This document shows positions 39,854-48,922 of a DNA stretch of 64,000 nucleotides, in pieces; positions within the stretch are counted from its first letter, which is position 1; the number at the start of each line of letters is the position of its first letter. Location: positions 41,339 to 105,338 of the forward strand of contig NZ_SSXU01000015.1 of NCBI RefSeq assembly GCF_009469605.1, given 5' to 3'. The notes beneath the pieces are model-generated. The model saw nothing but the letters and a program-made list of their open reading frames with translations. It did no database searches and was not told the DNA's origin. This stretch comes from Zoogloea sp. 1C4. Its GTDB lineage: Bacteria > Pseudomonadota > Gammaproteobacteria > Burkholderiales > Rhodocyclaceae. A program made the translations under genes and the position numbers.

Positions 39854-41104
39854 CTAGTGGTTCTTGTCGAGATTGAACAGGCGCTGCACGAGTTCGGCGC
39901 AGTCGCCCGGCGCGCCGTCGGCTTCGTTGAGGAAGCGCGTGGGGGCGTGGAGGAGCTTGTTGGTGAGGCCGTGACTGAGGGCCTCGATGACCTTGGCCGG
40001 GTCTTCGCCCTTGGCGAGCAGGCGCACGGCGCGCTCGACCTCGGCCCGGCGCAGGGCGTCGGCGTGTTCGCGCAGGGCGCGGATGGTCGGCACGGTGCCG
40101 CGGGTGTCGAGCCAGTGGAGGAAACCATCGACCCGCTGGTCGATGATGCTCTCGGCCTCGACCACCGCCTGCTGGCGCGATTCGAGGCCAGAATCGACGA
40201 CCTTGGCGAGGTCATCGACGGTGTACAGGAAGACGTCGTCCAGGGCGGCGACTTCAGCCTCGATGTCCCGCGGGACGGCCAGATCGACCATCACCATCGG
40301 GCGATGCCGGCGGGCCTTGAGGGCGCGCTCGACCATCCCGAGGCCGATGATCGGCAGCGGGCTGCCGGTGCACGAGACCACGATGTCGTAGCCGGCGAGG
40401 GCCTCGCCCACCTGGTCGAGCCGCAGCACGTCGGCGCCAAAGCGCGCGGCCAGCGCCTCGGCGCGGGTTACGGTGCGGTTGGCGATGGTCAGTTTGCGGG
40501 GCTGCTCGCCGCCGAAGTGGGCGGCGCACAGCTCGATCATCTCGCCGGCACCGACGAACAGCACGCGCTGGTCGCGCACGCTCTCGAAGATGCGCTCGGA
40601 AAGATGCACCGCCGCCGCCGCCATCGACACGATATTGGCGCCGATGGCCGTGGTGGAGCGCACTTCCTTCGCCACCGAGAAGGTGCGCTGGAACAGCTTG
40701 TGCAGCGTGGAGCCGAGGGTGCCGGCCTCTTCGGCGTGGCGCACCGCGTCCTTCACCTGGCCGAGGATCTGCGGCTCGCCGATCACCATCGAATCGAGCC
40801 CGCTGGCCACGCGGAACACATGGCGCACCGCGTCGCGCTGGGGAAAGGTATACAAGTAAGGCGACAGATCCTGCAGCGCCACCCGGTGGTATTCGGCAAA
40901 CCAGTCGGCCGCGTGCTGGGGCTGCTGGGTGGCGAAGTAGAGCTCGGTGCGGTTGCAGGTGGAGAGGATCGCCGCTTCCTTCACCGGTTTTGCCCGCACG
41001 AAATCACCCAGCGCCTGCCCGAGCAGCTCCGGCCGAAAGGCCACCTGCTCCCGGATCGAGAGCGGCGCAGTGTGATGGTTGAGTCCGAGGGCAAAGAGTT
41101 GCAT
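39854..41104 (-). CDS. hemA: Glutamyl-tRNA reductase
   Basis: A 416-residue enzyme that makes glutamate-1-semialdehyde from Glu-tRNA, the first committed step of haem synthesis by the C5 route. The catalytic Cys is in [13 protein letters not shown] (about residue 50). [13 protein letters not shown] and the NADPH site [18 protein letters not shown] follow, then a helical dimerisation domain. Start [19 protein letters not shown] at 41104; a GTG three codons upstream is possible. A promoter with a perfect -10 lies 39 bases upstream. Confidence 0.96.
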   Translation of the reverse strand: MQLFALGLNHHTAPLSIREQVAFRPELLGQALGDFVRAKPVKEAAILSTCNRTELYFATQQPQHAADWFAEYHRVALQDLSPYLYTFPQRDAVRHVFRVASGLDSMVIGEPQILGQVKDAVRHAEEAGTLGSTLHKLFQRTFSVAKEVRSTTAIGANIVSMAAAAVHLSERIFESVRDQRVLFVGAGEMIELCAAHFGGEQPRKLTIANRTVTRAEALAARFGADVLRLDQVGEALAGYDIVVSCTGSPLPIIGLGMVERALKARRHRPMVMVDLAVPRDIEAEVAALDDVFLYTVDDLAKVVDSGLESRQQAVVEAESIIDQRVDGFLHWLDTRGTVPTIRALREHADALRRAEVERAVRLLAKGEDPAKVIEALSHGLTNKLLHAPTRFLNEADGAPGDCAELVQRLFNLDKNH

Positions 41105-41142
41105 GCGCAACACCGGGGGCGGGCGGAATTTTTCAGCCGGCG

Positions 41143-41170
41143 ATTATAACACCCGGACTTTTAACGCAAA
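41143..41170 (-). promoter_or_regulatory. hemA promoter
   Basis: On the minus strand a perfect TATAAT (41143-41148) is preceded by a weak -35, TTTGCG or TTGCGT, with 15-16 bases between. It lies 39 bases upstream of the hemA ATG in an AT-rich dip between the divergent hemA and transketolase genes. Confidence 0.6.
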
Positions 41171-41275
41171 GAAGGAGGATCAGCGTCGTTTTACCTGGAG
41201 CGTCACGGCCGGCGCGGCAAGGAACTCGGACGGTATACGTTAAAATTTCACGATCTTTGCCCAAACTTGTCGCCC

Positions 41276-42058
41276 ATGCCCCATTTCCCGGATGTCCTTC
41301 GGACAACCAAGCTCCGCCTGTTGCAGCTACACCGTGATGCAAACTGCGGGCACCTGGGCGGCAATTTTTCGTGCATCGACGCGCTGATGACCCTCCACCA
41401 CCGGGTGATGGGCGCGGACGACCGCTTCGTGCTGTCCAAGGGTCACTCCGCAGGCGCCCTGTACGCCACCCTGTGGAGCCTCGGGCGCATCTCCGAGACC
41501 GAACTGCGCACCTTCATCCACGACGACACCCTGCTCCCCGGCCACCCCAGCGGCACCGGCATTCCCGGGCTGCTGTTCTCAACAGGTTCCCTCGGGCACG
41601 GGCCGTCACTGGCTGCCGGTCTGGCCCTCGCCGCCCGGCACCGTGGGCTCGGCCACCAGGTGTTCTGCCTGTGCTCCGACGGGGAGTGGCAGGAGGGCAG
41701 TTGCTGGGAGGCACTCAGCTTTGCCGTCCACCAGCGCCTCACCAACCTCACGCTGATCATCGACCAGAACGGCCTGCAGGGCTTTGGCCGCACCGCCGAC
41801 GTGATCTCCTGCGACGACCTCACCCCGCGCATCACCGCCTTCGGTGCCGACGTGCGTCAGGCCGACGGGCACGATCCCGATGCGATCGCCAGCGCCCTCG
41901 CCGCCCCTGCCGAAGGCGCTCCCCGTGTGCTGATCCTCGACACCGTGAAGGGCCGCGGCCTGCATTTCGAGGATTCCCTCGAATCCCACTACCTCCCCCT
42001 GTCCGAGGCCCAGTACGCAGCGGCACGCCTCACTCTCGAACAGGACGGTGCGCGATGA
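41276..42058 (+). CDS. Transketolase-like, N-terminal (TPP-binding) subunit
   Basis: A 260-residue protein equal to the first half of transketolase: substrate and TPP-contacting His in KLRLLQLHRDANCGHLGG and LSKGHSAGALYATL, and the TPP/Mg motif CSDGEWQEGSCWEA, where Ser replaces the usual first Gly of GDG. It ends VKGRGLHFEDSLESHYLPL. It overlaps its partner subunit (ATGA). Split transketolases in glycan operons transfer C2 units to build unusual sugars; the substrate here is unknown. No clear ribosome site precedes ATG 41276, and an in-frame TTG at 41267 is an alternative. Confidence 0.85.
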   Translation: MPHFPDVLRTTKLRLLQLHRDANCGHLGGNFSCIDALMTLHHRVMGADDRFVLSKGHSAGALYATLWSLGRISETELRTFIHDDTLLPGHPSGTGIPGLLFSTGSLGHGPSLAAGLALAARHRGLGHQVFCLCSDGEWQEGSCWEALSFAVHQRLTNLTLIIDQNGLQGFGRTADVISCDDLTPRITAFGADVRQADGHDPDAIASALAAPAEGAPRVLILDTVKGRGLHFEDSLESHYLPLSEAQYAAARLTLEQDGAR

Positions 42059-42939
42059 GAAAGGCCTTCGCCGACGCCGTGGTGGCCCACTGCAATCACG
42101 ACGACTGGTTCTTCCTCACCGGCGACCTGGGCTTCATGGCCCTGGAGGAAGTCCAGACCGCTTTTGGTAGCCGCTTCGTCAATGCCGGCGTGGCCGAGCA
42201 GAACATGATCGGCGTGGCCGCAGGGCTGGCACGGGAATCCCTGCGGGTGATCGTCTACAGCATCGCCCCGTTCTGCTACGCCCGGCCTTTCGAGCAGATC
42301 CGCAACGACCTGTGCCTGGGAGGCCTGCCGGTGTGCCTGGTCGGCAACGGCGGCGGCTACGCCTACGGCCACATGGGCCCGACCCATCACGCCCTCGAAG
42401 ACTGCGCGGCGATGAACGCCCTGGGCGTGCGGGTGCTCGTCCCGGCCTTCGACGACGACCTGCCCGCGCAACTCTCGCGGCTGGATGCGCCCACCTACCT
42501 GCGCCTGGGCTACGACGTCCGCCCGGCGGGCCGGCCCGTTCCGGCCTATGCCGCGTGGCGGGAGGTTCTGCCCGGCCGCCGCGGCGCCATCGCGGCGCTG
42601 GGCCCCCTTGCCGGCCTTGCGTGGCAGGCCCTGGACGATCTTCCCGTCGAACAGCGCCCGGCCGTGTGGGCGGTGTGCGAGTTCGACGCGGCCGCGATCC
42701 CGCCGCGCTTCATCGAGCAGGTCAACGACCAGCCCCTCTACGTCCTCGAAGAACACGTGGCCCAGGGCGGGCTCGGGATGCACCTGACACTGGCCCTCGC
42801 CAGCCAGGGCGTCAGCGCCGGGCGCTTCATCCATCGTCCGGCCCTCGGCTACCCCACCGGGCGTTTCGGCTCCCAGGCCTTCCACCGGGCCCAGTGCGGG
42901 CTCGACGCACCCTCCATCCGCGCGATGGTCACCGGCTGA
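42055..42939 (+). CDS. Transketolase-like, C-terminal (pyrimidine-binding) subunit
   Basis: A 294-residue partner of the preceding gene. The pyrimidine-domain catalytic Glu is in FVNAGVAEQNMIGVAAGLA. GYAYGHMGPTHHALEDCA matches the conserved His-containing loop, and the C-terminal domain includes LYVLEEHVAQGGLG. Together the two make one functional transketolase. Four-base overlap upstream and 4-base gap to the epimerase-GT2 gene. Confidence 0.87.
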   Translation: MRKAFADAVVAHCNHDDWFFLTGDLGFMALEEVQTAFGSRFVNAGVAEQNMIGVAAGLARESLRVIVYSIAPFCYARPFEQIRNDLCLGGLPVCLVGNGGGYAYGHMGPTHHALEDCAAMNALGVRVLVPAFDDDLPAQLSRLDAPTYLRLGYDVRPAGRPVPAYAAWREVLPGRRGAIAALGPLAGLAWQALDDLPVEQRPAVWAVCEFDAAAIPPRFIEQVNDQPLYVLEEHVAQGGLGMHLTLALASQGVSAGRFIHRPALGYPTGRFGSQAFHRAQCGLDAPSIRAMVTG

Positions 42940-42943
42940 CACG

Positions 42944-44908
42944 ATGAACCTCGACGACAAGCTCAGAAATCTGGCCGGCCCCGTGCTGGTCCTCGGCGCC
43001 AGCGGCTTCATCGGCGCCAACCTGCTGCGTCGCCTGCTGGCCGTGCGCACCGACGTCACCGGCACCGTCTTTTCCGGCGACACCTGGCGACTCGATGGCA
43101 TCCCCTCGGCCCACATCGCCTTCCTCAACCTGCAGGATCCGATCAGCGTTGGCTCCGTGCTGCGCCGCGTCGCGCCCCGGACGATCTTCGACTGCTCATC
43201 CTTCGGCGCCTATTCCTTCGAGCAGGACCACGAGCGCATCCACGCCACCAATTACCTCAGCTTCATCCGGCTGATGGAAGAAGTGGCCGGGCTGGATCTG
43301 GCCGCCTTCGTCCATGCCGGCAGCTCGTCCGAATACGGGCTCAACTCGGCCGCACCTGCCGAAGACGCCGCCCTCGTGCCCAACAGCCACTACGCGGTGA
43401 GCAAGGCTGCCACCAGCGCGGCCATCGCCTATTTCGGCAAGGTGCGCGGCGTGCCGGTGGTCAATCTGCGCCTCTACGCGGTGTATGGCCCCTTCGAGGA
43501 CAGCTCGCGCCTCATCCCCGTGCTGTGCGAAACCAGCCTGCGGGGCGAGCTCCCGGTGTTCGCCCGGGCCGAGGTGAGCCGCGACTTCATCCACGTGGAT
43601 GACGTGGTCGAAGCCTTTGCCGACACCGCCATCCTGATGGGCCCCGAGCTCGCGGGCGAATCCATCAACATCGGCAGTGGCCAGCCCACCACCCTCGCGG
43701 CGCTCGCCGAGCTGGCCCGAACAAGCTTCGGCCTCACCGCCGAGCCGCGCTTCAACCCCGCCGCCGGCCGCGCCTGGGACACCGACAACTGGTACGCCGA
43801 CACCACCAAGGCGCAGCGCCTGCTCGGCTGGTCGGCCAGGGTCGGGCTCGCCGACGGGCTCGCGCGCACCCGCGACTGGTGGCGGGCCCACCTCGCCACG
43901 GCGGATTTCACCCGGCTCACCAAACGCACCCAGCCCCGCAAGGAGAAAAACTCCATCTCTGCGGTGATCGCCTGCTACCGCGATGGCCAGGCCATCCCGA
44001 TCATGCACGAACGGCTGGTGGCGGTGTGCCAGCGCCTGGGGCTCGACTACGAAATCATCTTCGTCAACGACAACTCCCCCGACGACTCCGCCGAGGTGAT
44101 CCGCGAGATCAGCGCCCGCGACCCCCACGTGATCGGCATCACCCACTCGCGCAATTTCGGCTCCCAGGCGGCCTTCCGCAGCGGGATGGAGATCGCCAGC
44201 AAGGAAGCCGTGGTGCTGATGGACGGCGACCTGCAGGATCCGCCCGAACTCATCGAGGCCTTCGTGGAGCGCTGGCGCGCCGGCGCCGACGTGGTCTATG
44301 GCCGACGCATCAAGCGGGAGATGCCGATCCTCCTCGAAGCCTGCTACCGGGGCTTCTATCGGCTCTTCGCGGCGATGAGCGAGGTGCCTGTTCCGAAGGA
44401 CGCAGGCGATTTCTCGCTGATCGATCGCAGCGTGGTTTACTGGCTGCTGCAGTGCCAGGAGCGCGACGCCTTCCTGCGCGGCCTGCGCGCCTACGTCGGC
44501 TTCCGTCAGGAAGGGGTGGATTACCTGCGGCCCGAGCGGATGTTCGGCGTCAGCACCAACAACTGGATCAAGAACATCGGCTGGGCCAAGAAGGGCATCT
44601 TCTCCTTCTCCCGGATGCCCCTGCACCTGCTCACCGCCGCCGGCGGCATCACCTGCCTCGCCACCGTGCTGCTGGCCATCTTCAGCATCCTGGTGCGCAT
44701 CTTCGACGCCGACTCGGTGCCCAAGGGCGTCACCTTCCTGTCGCTGCTGGTGATGTTCTTCGGCTCCTTCACGCTGCTCGGCATCGGCCTGCTCGGCGAA
44801 TACATCGGCAAGATCTTCGAAGAAACCAAGGCCCGGCCGGCCTTCATCCGGCGCAGCCTGATCGTCCGCGGCGAGATCCGCCCCGCCGATCCGCGAGGGC
44901 AGCCATGA
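42944..44908 (+). CDS. Fusion: NAD-dependent epimerase/dehydratase plus GT2 polyprenyl-phosphate glycosyltransferase
   Basis: A 654-residue two-domain protein. Residues about 10-315 are an extended SDR: LVLGASGFIGANLL nucleotide loop, SSSEYG with catalytic Ser, and the active YAVSK. A linker (KRTQPRKEKNS) joins a GT2 domain (about 335-560) with VIACYRDGQ and the metal-binding VVLMDGDLQDPPEL. Two C-terminal membrane helices complete an ArnC/GtrB layout. It probably finishes a nucleotide sugar and loads it on undecaprenyl phosphate; this coupling is inferred. No frameshift is seen in the linker. Confidence 0.85.
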   Translation: MNLDDKLRNLAGPVLVLGASGFIGANLLRRLLAVRTDVTGTVFSGDTWRLDGIPSAHIAFLNLQDPISVGSVLRRVAPRTIFDCSSFGAYSFEQDHERIHATNYLSFIRLMEEVAGLDLAAFVHAGSSSEYGLNSAAPAEDAALVPNSHYAVSKAATSAAIAYFGKVRGVPVVNLRLYAVYGPFEDSSRLIPVLCETSLRGELPVFARAEVSRDFIHVDDVVEAFADTAILMGPELAGESINIGSGQPTTLAALAELARTSFGLTAEPRFNPAAGRAWDTDNWYADTTKAQRLLGWSARVGLADGLARTRDWWRAHLATADFTRLTKRTQPRKEKNSISAVIACYRDGQAIPIMHERLVAVCQRLGLDYEIIFVNDNSPDDSAEVIREISARDPHVIGITHSRNFGSQAAFRSGMEIASKEAVVLMDGDLQDPPELIEAFVERWRAGADVVYGRRIKREMPILLEACYRGFYRLFAAMSEVPVPKDAGDFSLIDRSVVYWLLQCQERDAFLRGLRAYVGFRQEGVDYLRPERMFGVSTNNWIKNIGWAKKGIFSFSRMPLHLLTAAGGITCLATVLLAIFSILVRIFDADSVPKGVTFLSLLVMFFGSFTLLGIGLLGEYIGKIFEETKARPAFIRRSLIVRGEIRPADPRGQP

Positions 44909-45804
44909 GCGTCGAGCGCGCCTGCCCGGTCTGCCACGGCCGCAGCCACGCCCCCTTTGCCGACGAGCGCATCGACCCCGAGCGCGTCGGCGCGCTCACC
45001 TACGCCTCCCGCAAGCCGCCGGAGTTCATGTGCCTGCGCCTCGTGCGCTGCACCGCCTGCGATCTCGTGTACGCCCCTTCGCCGCCAACCGCGGACAGCC
45101 TCCACGCGGCCTACGCCGACGCCGGCTTCGACTCCGGCCCCGAAGCCCAGGCCGCGGCCCGCACCTACGCCGACGCCCTCGCGCCCCACATCCAGCGCCT
45201 CCCAGGCCGCCACGCGGCGGTGGACGTGGGTGCCGGCAGCGGGCCGCTGCTGCCGTGGCTGCAGGCCCAGGGCTTTGCGCCCGTGATCGGCATTGAGCCG
45301 TCCCGGGCCGCCATCGACGCTGCCCCGCCCGCCGTGCGCCCGCTGCTGCGGGAAGGCATGTTCTCGGCCGACCTGCTCGCGGGCGAGACGCCCTCGCTGA
45401 TCTGCTCCTTCATGACCCTCGAACACCTGCCCGACCCGGGCGAGTTCGTCGCCATCGCCCACGCCCTACTGGAGCCCGGCGGCGCGCTGGCCGTCGTCGT
45501 CCACGACTGGCGCGCGCCCCTCAACCGGCTGCTCGGCCTGCGCTCGCCGATCATCGACGTGGAGCACCTGCAGCTCTTCAGCCCCCGGGCGCTGCGCGAG
45601 CTGCTCCAGCGGGCCGGCTTCGAGGCCGTCGAGCTGCGCCCCATCCGCAACGCCTACCCGCTGCGCTACTGGCTGCGCCTCACGCCGCTGCCCGCCGCAA
45701 TCAAGAACGCCCTCCTGGGCGTGCTCCAGCGCCTCGGCCTCGCCGACCGCAGCCTCGCCATGAACGTCGGCAACATGCTGGCTGTCGGCATCAAGCCCCG
45801 CTGA
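44905..45804 (+). CDS. SAM methyltransferase with N-terminal zinc-finger-like motif
   Basis: A 299-residue protein. The N-terminal Cys pairs ACPVCHG and RCTACDLVYAP resemble the zinc site of sugar C-methyltransferases. The SAM site is AVDVGAGSGPLLPWLQ, with a downstream TLEHLPDPGEF typical of Methyltransf_23/11. It lacks the large C-terminal domain of TylC3-type enzymes. Overlaps the fusion gene by 4 bases. Probably methylates a sugar of this locus. Confidence 0.75.
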   Translation: MSVERACPVCHGRSHAPFADERIDPERVGALTYASRKPPEFMCLRLVRCTACDLVYAPSPPTADSLHAAYADAGFDSGPEAQAAARTYADALAPHIQRLPGRHAAVDVGAGSGPLLPWLQAQGFAPVIGIEPSRAAIDAAPPAVRPLLREGMFSADLLAGETPSLICSFMTLEHLPDPGEFVAIAHALLEPGGALAVVVHDWRAPLNRLLGLRSPIIDVEHLQLFSPRALRELLQRAGFEAVELRPIRNAYPLRYWLRLTPLPAAIKNALLGVLQRLGLADRSLAMNVGNMLAVGIKPR

Positions 45805-45808
45805 ACCC

Positions 45809-46552
45809 ATGACCCACACCCCGCCCCCCACCACCAAGCAGAACGTCCGCCGCTTCGACGAAGATGTGCGCGAGCAGGGCGCTTACGCCTATACGGGCGA
45901 CCGCCTGTCGGCCCGCCTCGCCAACGCCCGGATCAGCCGCAGCATCGCCGAGTCCTTCGATTTTCGCGGCGCGTCGGTGCTCGACCTGGGCTGCGGAGAC
46001 GGCGCCTACACCGTCGAATTCCCCACCCTCGGCGTGCGTCAGGTCGTCGGGCTCGACCCCGCCGCTGTCGCCATCGACGCCGCCCGGGCACGCGCCCAGG
46101 CGATGGGCGTTGCCGACAAGGTGAGCTTCGAGGTCGGCAACATCTACGCCCTCGACGACTACCTCGTCCCCGGGCGCTTCGACTGCATCGTGATCCGCGG
46201 CGTGCTCCACCACCTGCCCGACCCGGCCCGCGCCCTTGCCGGGCTGGCCGCCTTCGAGGGCAGCGTGGTCGTCCTCGAACCCAACGGCAACAACCCGGTG
46301 CTCAAGCTGCTGGAGCGCTTCTCCCGCTACCACATCGAGCACGAGGAACGCTCCTTCCGCCCCGGCCTGATCTGCAACTGGCTTCGCGCGGCCGGCCTGA
46401 CGGTGCGAAGCTGCCGCCTGCTCAATCTGGTGCCCTTCTTCTGCCCGGATTCCATGGCCCGCGCCCTGCGCGTGGTCGAGCCCCTCGTCGAAAGCCTGCC
46501 CCTTGTGCGCGACATCGCCTGCGGCCAGAGCATCATCGTCGCGCGCAAATGA
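45809..46552 (+). CDS. Class I SAM-dependent methyltransferase
   Basis: A 247-residue enzyme. Motif I is SVLDLGCGDGAYTVEF, motif II VVGLDPAAVAIDAA, and the post-motif segment is RGVLHHLPDPARAL. The substrate is not evident. It is placed 4 bases after the first methyltransferase, and its stop overlaps the ArnE-like start, so it belongs to the same operon and likely acts on the same glycolipid or sugar. Confidence 0.78.
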   Translation: MTHTPPPTTKQNVRRFDEDVREQGAYAYTGDRLSARLANARISRSIAESFDFRGASVLDLGCGDGAYTVEFPTLGVRQVVGLDPAAVAIDAARARAQAMGVADKVSFEVGNIYALDDYLVPGRFDCIVIRGVLHHLPDPARALAGLAAFEGSVVVLEPNGNNPVLKLLERFSRYHIEHEERSFRPGLICNWLRAAGLTVRSCRLLNLVPFFCPDSMARALRVVEPLVESLPLVRDIACGQSIIVARK

Positions 46553-46905
46553 GATCCGTCGCCAGCCTCGCGGGGATGATCCTGTGCATGACCATCTCCC
46601 AGATCCTGCTCAAGATGGCCGGCCAGCATTCGGCCGCCCACGCCGGCGCCGTGGAAGGTTTCATGCGCAACCCGTGGCTGTGGGCCGCGCTGGGCGCAGC
46701 GGCCGGCGGCATCGGCTGCTGGCTGCTTACCCTGCGCCGGATGCCGCTCTCGGCGGCCTATCCCTGGACGGCGCTGATCTACGTCCTCACCCCGCTGGCG
46801 GGCGCCGCGCTCTTTGCCGAGGCGCTCACTGGCCGCTACGCCTTCGGGATGGCCCTGATCCTGGCCGGCGTGGTCCTCACCAGCCGGAGCGTGACGCGAT
46901 CGTGA
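46549..46905 (+). CDS. Small EamA/SMR-type membrane protein (ArnE-like)
   Basis: A 118-residue protein with four membrane helices: LAGMILCMTISQILLKMAG, the WLWAALGAAAGGIGCWLLTL region, SAAYPWTALIYVLTPLAGAA and FGMALILAGVVLTS. ISQILLK with Lys in helix 1 and the AYPW motif are seen in ArnE-type flippase subunits. It overlaps both neighbours (ATGA upstream, GTGA downstream). It probably pairs with the next gene to flip a polyprenyl-linked sugar. Confidence 0.8.
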   Translation: MRSVASLAGMILCMTISQILLKMAGQHSAAHAGAVEGFMRNPWLWAALGAAAGGIGCWLLTLRRMPLSAAYPWTALIYVLTPLAGAALFAEALTGRYAFGMALILAGVVLTSRSVTRS

Positions 46906-47228
46906 GCCCTGCCGAACTCGGTCTGTGCCTGTCGTCCCTGGCCTGCAGCAGCGTCTCCCAGCTCTTCATGAAGGGGGCGGCGCTGCCCGGCGGACGCCTG
47001 CAACGCCTGCTCCGGCTGGGCACGGCGGGTGGTCTCCAGCTGCTGTCCATCGGTCTCGTGGTGCTCGCCCTGCAAACCCTGCCCCTGTCGCAGCTGGTGC
47101 CTTTTGCGGCAGGCGCCTACCTGCTCGTCCCCCTCGGCAGCCGACGGCTGTTCGGCGAACATCTCCACCCCCGCTTCTGGGTGGGCGCCCTTCTCATCGT
47201 TTCGGGAATCCTATGTACTCAGGCATGA
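46902..47228 (+). CDS. Small EamA/SMR-type membrane protein (ArnF-like)
   Basis: A 108-residue partner with four hydrophobic segments: LCLSSLACSSVSQLFMKGAA, LQLLSIGLVVLALQTLPLSQ, VPFAAGAYLLVPLGS and FWVGALLIVSGILC. It starts at GTG 46902, overlapping the previous stop, and ends in an ATGA overlap with the GT-C gene. Paired SMR-like subunits adjacent to a GT2 and a GT-C gene repeat the arnC-arnEF-arnT logic. Confidence 0.78.
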   Translation: MSPAELGLCLSSLACSSVSQLFMKGAALPGGRLQRLLRLGTAGGLQLLSIGLVVLALQTLPLSQLVPFAAGAYLLVPLGSRRLFGEHLHPRFWVGALLIVSGILCTQA

Positions 47229-48799
47229 CTTCCGGCAGCACCTCGTCGCCGGCCTTCCCCCGCACCCCGGCCCTCGTCGTCATCCTCGTCGCGCTCCTGG
47301 CCGTGGCGCTGCCCCGGCTGATGGTGGTCGGTGGCCTGCCCACCACCGATGAAGGCTTCCAGGCCTACTACGCACAGATCATGCACGCCAGCCTTGCGGC
47401 AGGTCACGGGCTGCCCGACACCGGGCCCCTGATGTTCTACTCGCTGCTGGTCAACTGGGTGTTCGCCTTCGGCGCCAACCCGATGATCGCCCTGCGTCTG
47501 GTGGATATGCTGGTGGCGGTGGCGGCGGGTTACGCGCTCTATCGGGTGGTCGAGGTGGAAAGCCGCAGCCGGCTGGGCGCGCTGCTCATCGCGCTGCTCT
47601 TCCTGTTCACGATGAACCACCCGACCTTCACCCAGCACGGTTTCAAGAACAGCATCCACGCGGCCTACCTGCCCCTCTTCGCCGCCCTGTGGCTGGGCCT
47701 CACCGCGCCCACCAACGCCACCGCCCGACGCTGGCTCGGCGTCGGCGCGCTGCTGTCGGTGGCCGTGCTGCTGCGGGAAACCTTCCTGCCGCTGATGGCC
47801 CTGGGCGCCCTGGCGGTGCTGGTCGGTCACGGCCCGCGCGCCTTCGGCCGGCTGGTGGCCGGCGCGGCCGGCGCCGGGCTGCTCATCACCGGGGTGATCC
47901 TCGCCGCCCGCGGCGGCATTGCCGCCACCCTCGAGGGCTACCGGGACGCCGGCCTCGTGTATGCAGCCATCGCCGACAAGCGCGTCGAGTTCTTCTTCAA
48001 CTACGGCGGCCAGGCCCTGCGCGAAGGCACGGTGGCGCTGATCGTGGCGGGCGTCGGGCTCGTCGTCACCCTGGCCCGCAGCCTGGGTGGCAGCTGGCTC
48101 ACCAGCCTGCCCAGACTCGCCTTCTGGCTCGCCGCGGCCCTCATCCCGCTGATCGAGCCCGCATCGAAGATCGGCTTTCCGTATCACTTCGGCGTGTGCC
48201 TGCCGGGCCTGGCGGGCCTTGCCGCCCTGGGCTGGCGCAACGCCTGCGAGGGCGGTCCGGCAATGCGCCGAAACCTGGCTGCCGGCGCCCTGGGCATCGC
48301 CCTGCTGGCAATGGTGATCCCGCGCCTCGGCCCCCTCAGCGCCAACTGGCCCCAGACCCGGGAAGCCCTGGCAAGCTTCCAGACGGGCAACTGGCCGGAA
48401 AGCTTCACCGACAAGACCAACTACCTGCTGGCTGCCCAGGCGATTCGCCAGGCAACGCCCCCCGGCGGCACCGTGGCCATCAGCGGCTTCATGTTCACCC
48501 TCTACCCGCTCACCGGCCACGTGCCGCCGGCGCCCGAACTCGCCAACCTGAGCGCGACCCTCATCAAGCTCGGGCTCTCCGGCCCAGCCCTTCGCGACGC
48601 CCTCCTGCGCTGCCCGCCGGATGTGCTGATGACCACCAGCCGCACCGACTGGCCCGGCGGCCCCGATCTCCTCGCGGCGGTCCGCGACACCGGCATCTAC
48701 GAGCAGGTCGCCGAAATCCCCACCACCAACGACCGGGCCTATGGCGCCTTTGGCGGGCTCGTCTTCCGCCGCACCGAAGCCCGCGCCTGCGCCCACTGA
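47225..48799 (+). CDS. Polytopic membrane glycosyltransferase-like protein (GT-C/ArnT-like position)
   Basis: A 524-residue protein with about 10-11 membrane helices and a C-terminal periplasmic region (about 390-524). The first loop GGLPTTDEGFQAYYAQIMH contains the Asp-Glu pair expected for GT-C catalysis. It is last in the operon, after the flippase-like pair, so it probably transfers the flipped sugar to an envelope acceptor. ATG 47225 overlaps the previous stop; an in-frame ATG at 47213 would add four residues. Confidence 0.7.
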   Translation: MTSGSTSSPAFPRTPALVVILVALLAVALPRLMVVGGLPTTDEGFQAYYAQIMHASLAAGHGLPDTGPLMFYSLLVNWVFAFGANPMIALRLVDMLVAVAAGYALYRVVEVESRSRLGALLIALLFLFTMNHPTFTQHGFKNSIHAAYLPLFAALWLGLTAPTNATARRWLGVGALLSVAVLLRETFLPLMALGALAVLVGHGPRAFGRLVAGAAGAGLLITGVILAARGGIAATLEGYRDAGLVYAAIADKRVEFFFNYGGQALREGTVALIVAGVGLVVTLARSLGGSWLTSLPRLAFWLAAALIPLIEPASKIGFPYHFGVCLPGLAGLAALGWRNACEGGPAMRRNLAAGALGIALLAMVIPRLGPLSANWPQTREALASFQTGNWPESFTDKTNYLLAAQAIRQATPPGGTVAISGFMFTLYPLTGHVPPAPELANLSATLIKLGLSGPALRDALLRCPPDVLMTTSRTDWPGGPDLLAAVRDTGIYEQVAEIPTTNDRAYGAFGGLVFRRTEARACAH

Positions 48800-48922
48800 T
48801 CCGCAACGGCCGGTCGGAAGCACCGGCCCATCGTGCTGCAACGCACCACAACACGCTAAAGTAGTGCCTCGCCCCCGCCACTCCGGCGCGCCGGGCCCAT
48901 CCCTCGCAAGGCCCCATCGCCC

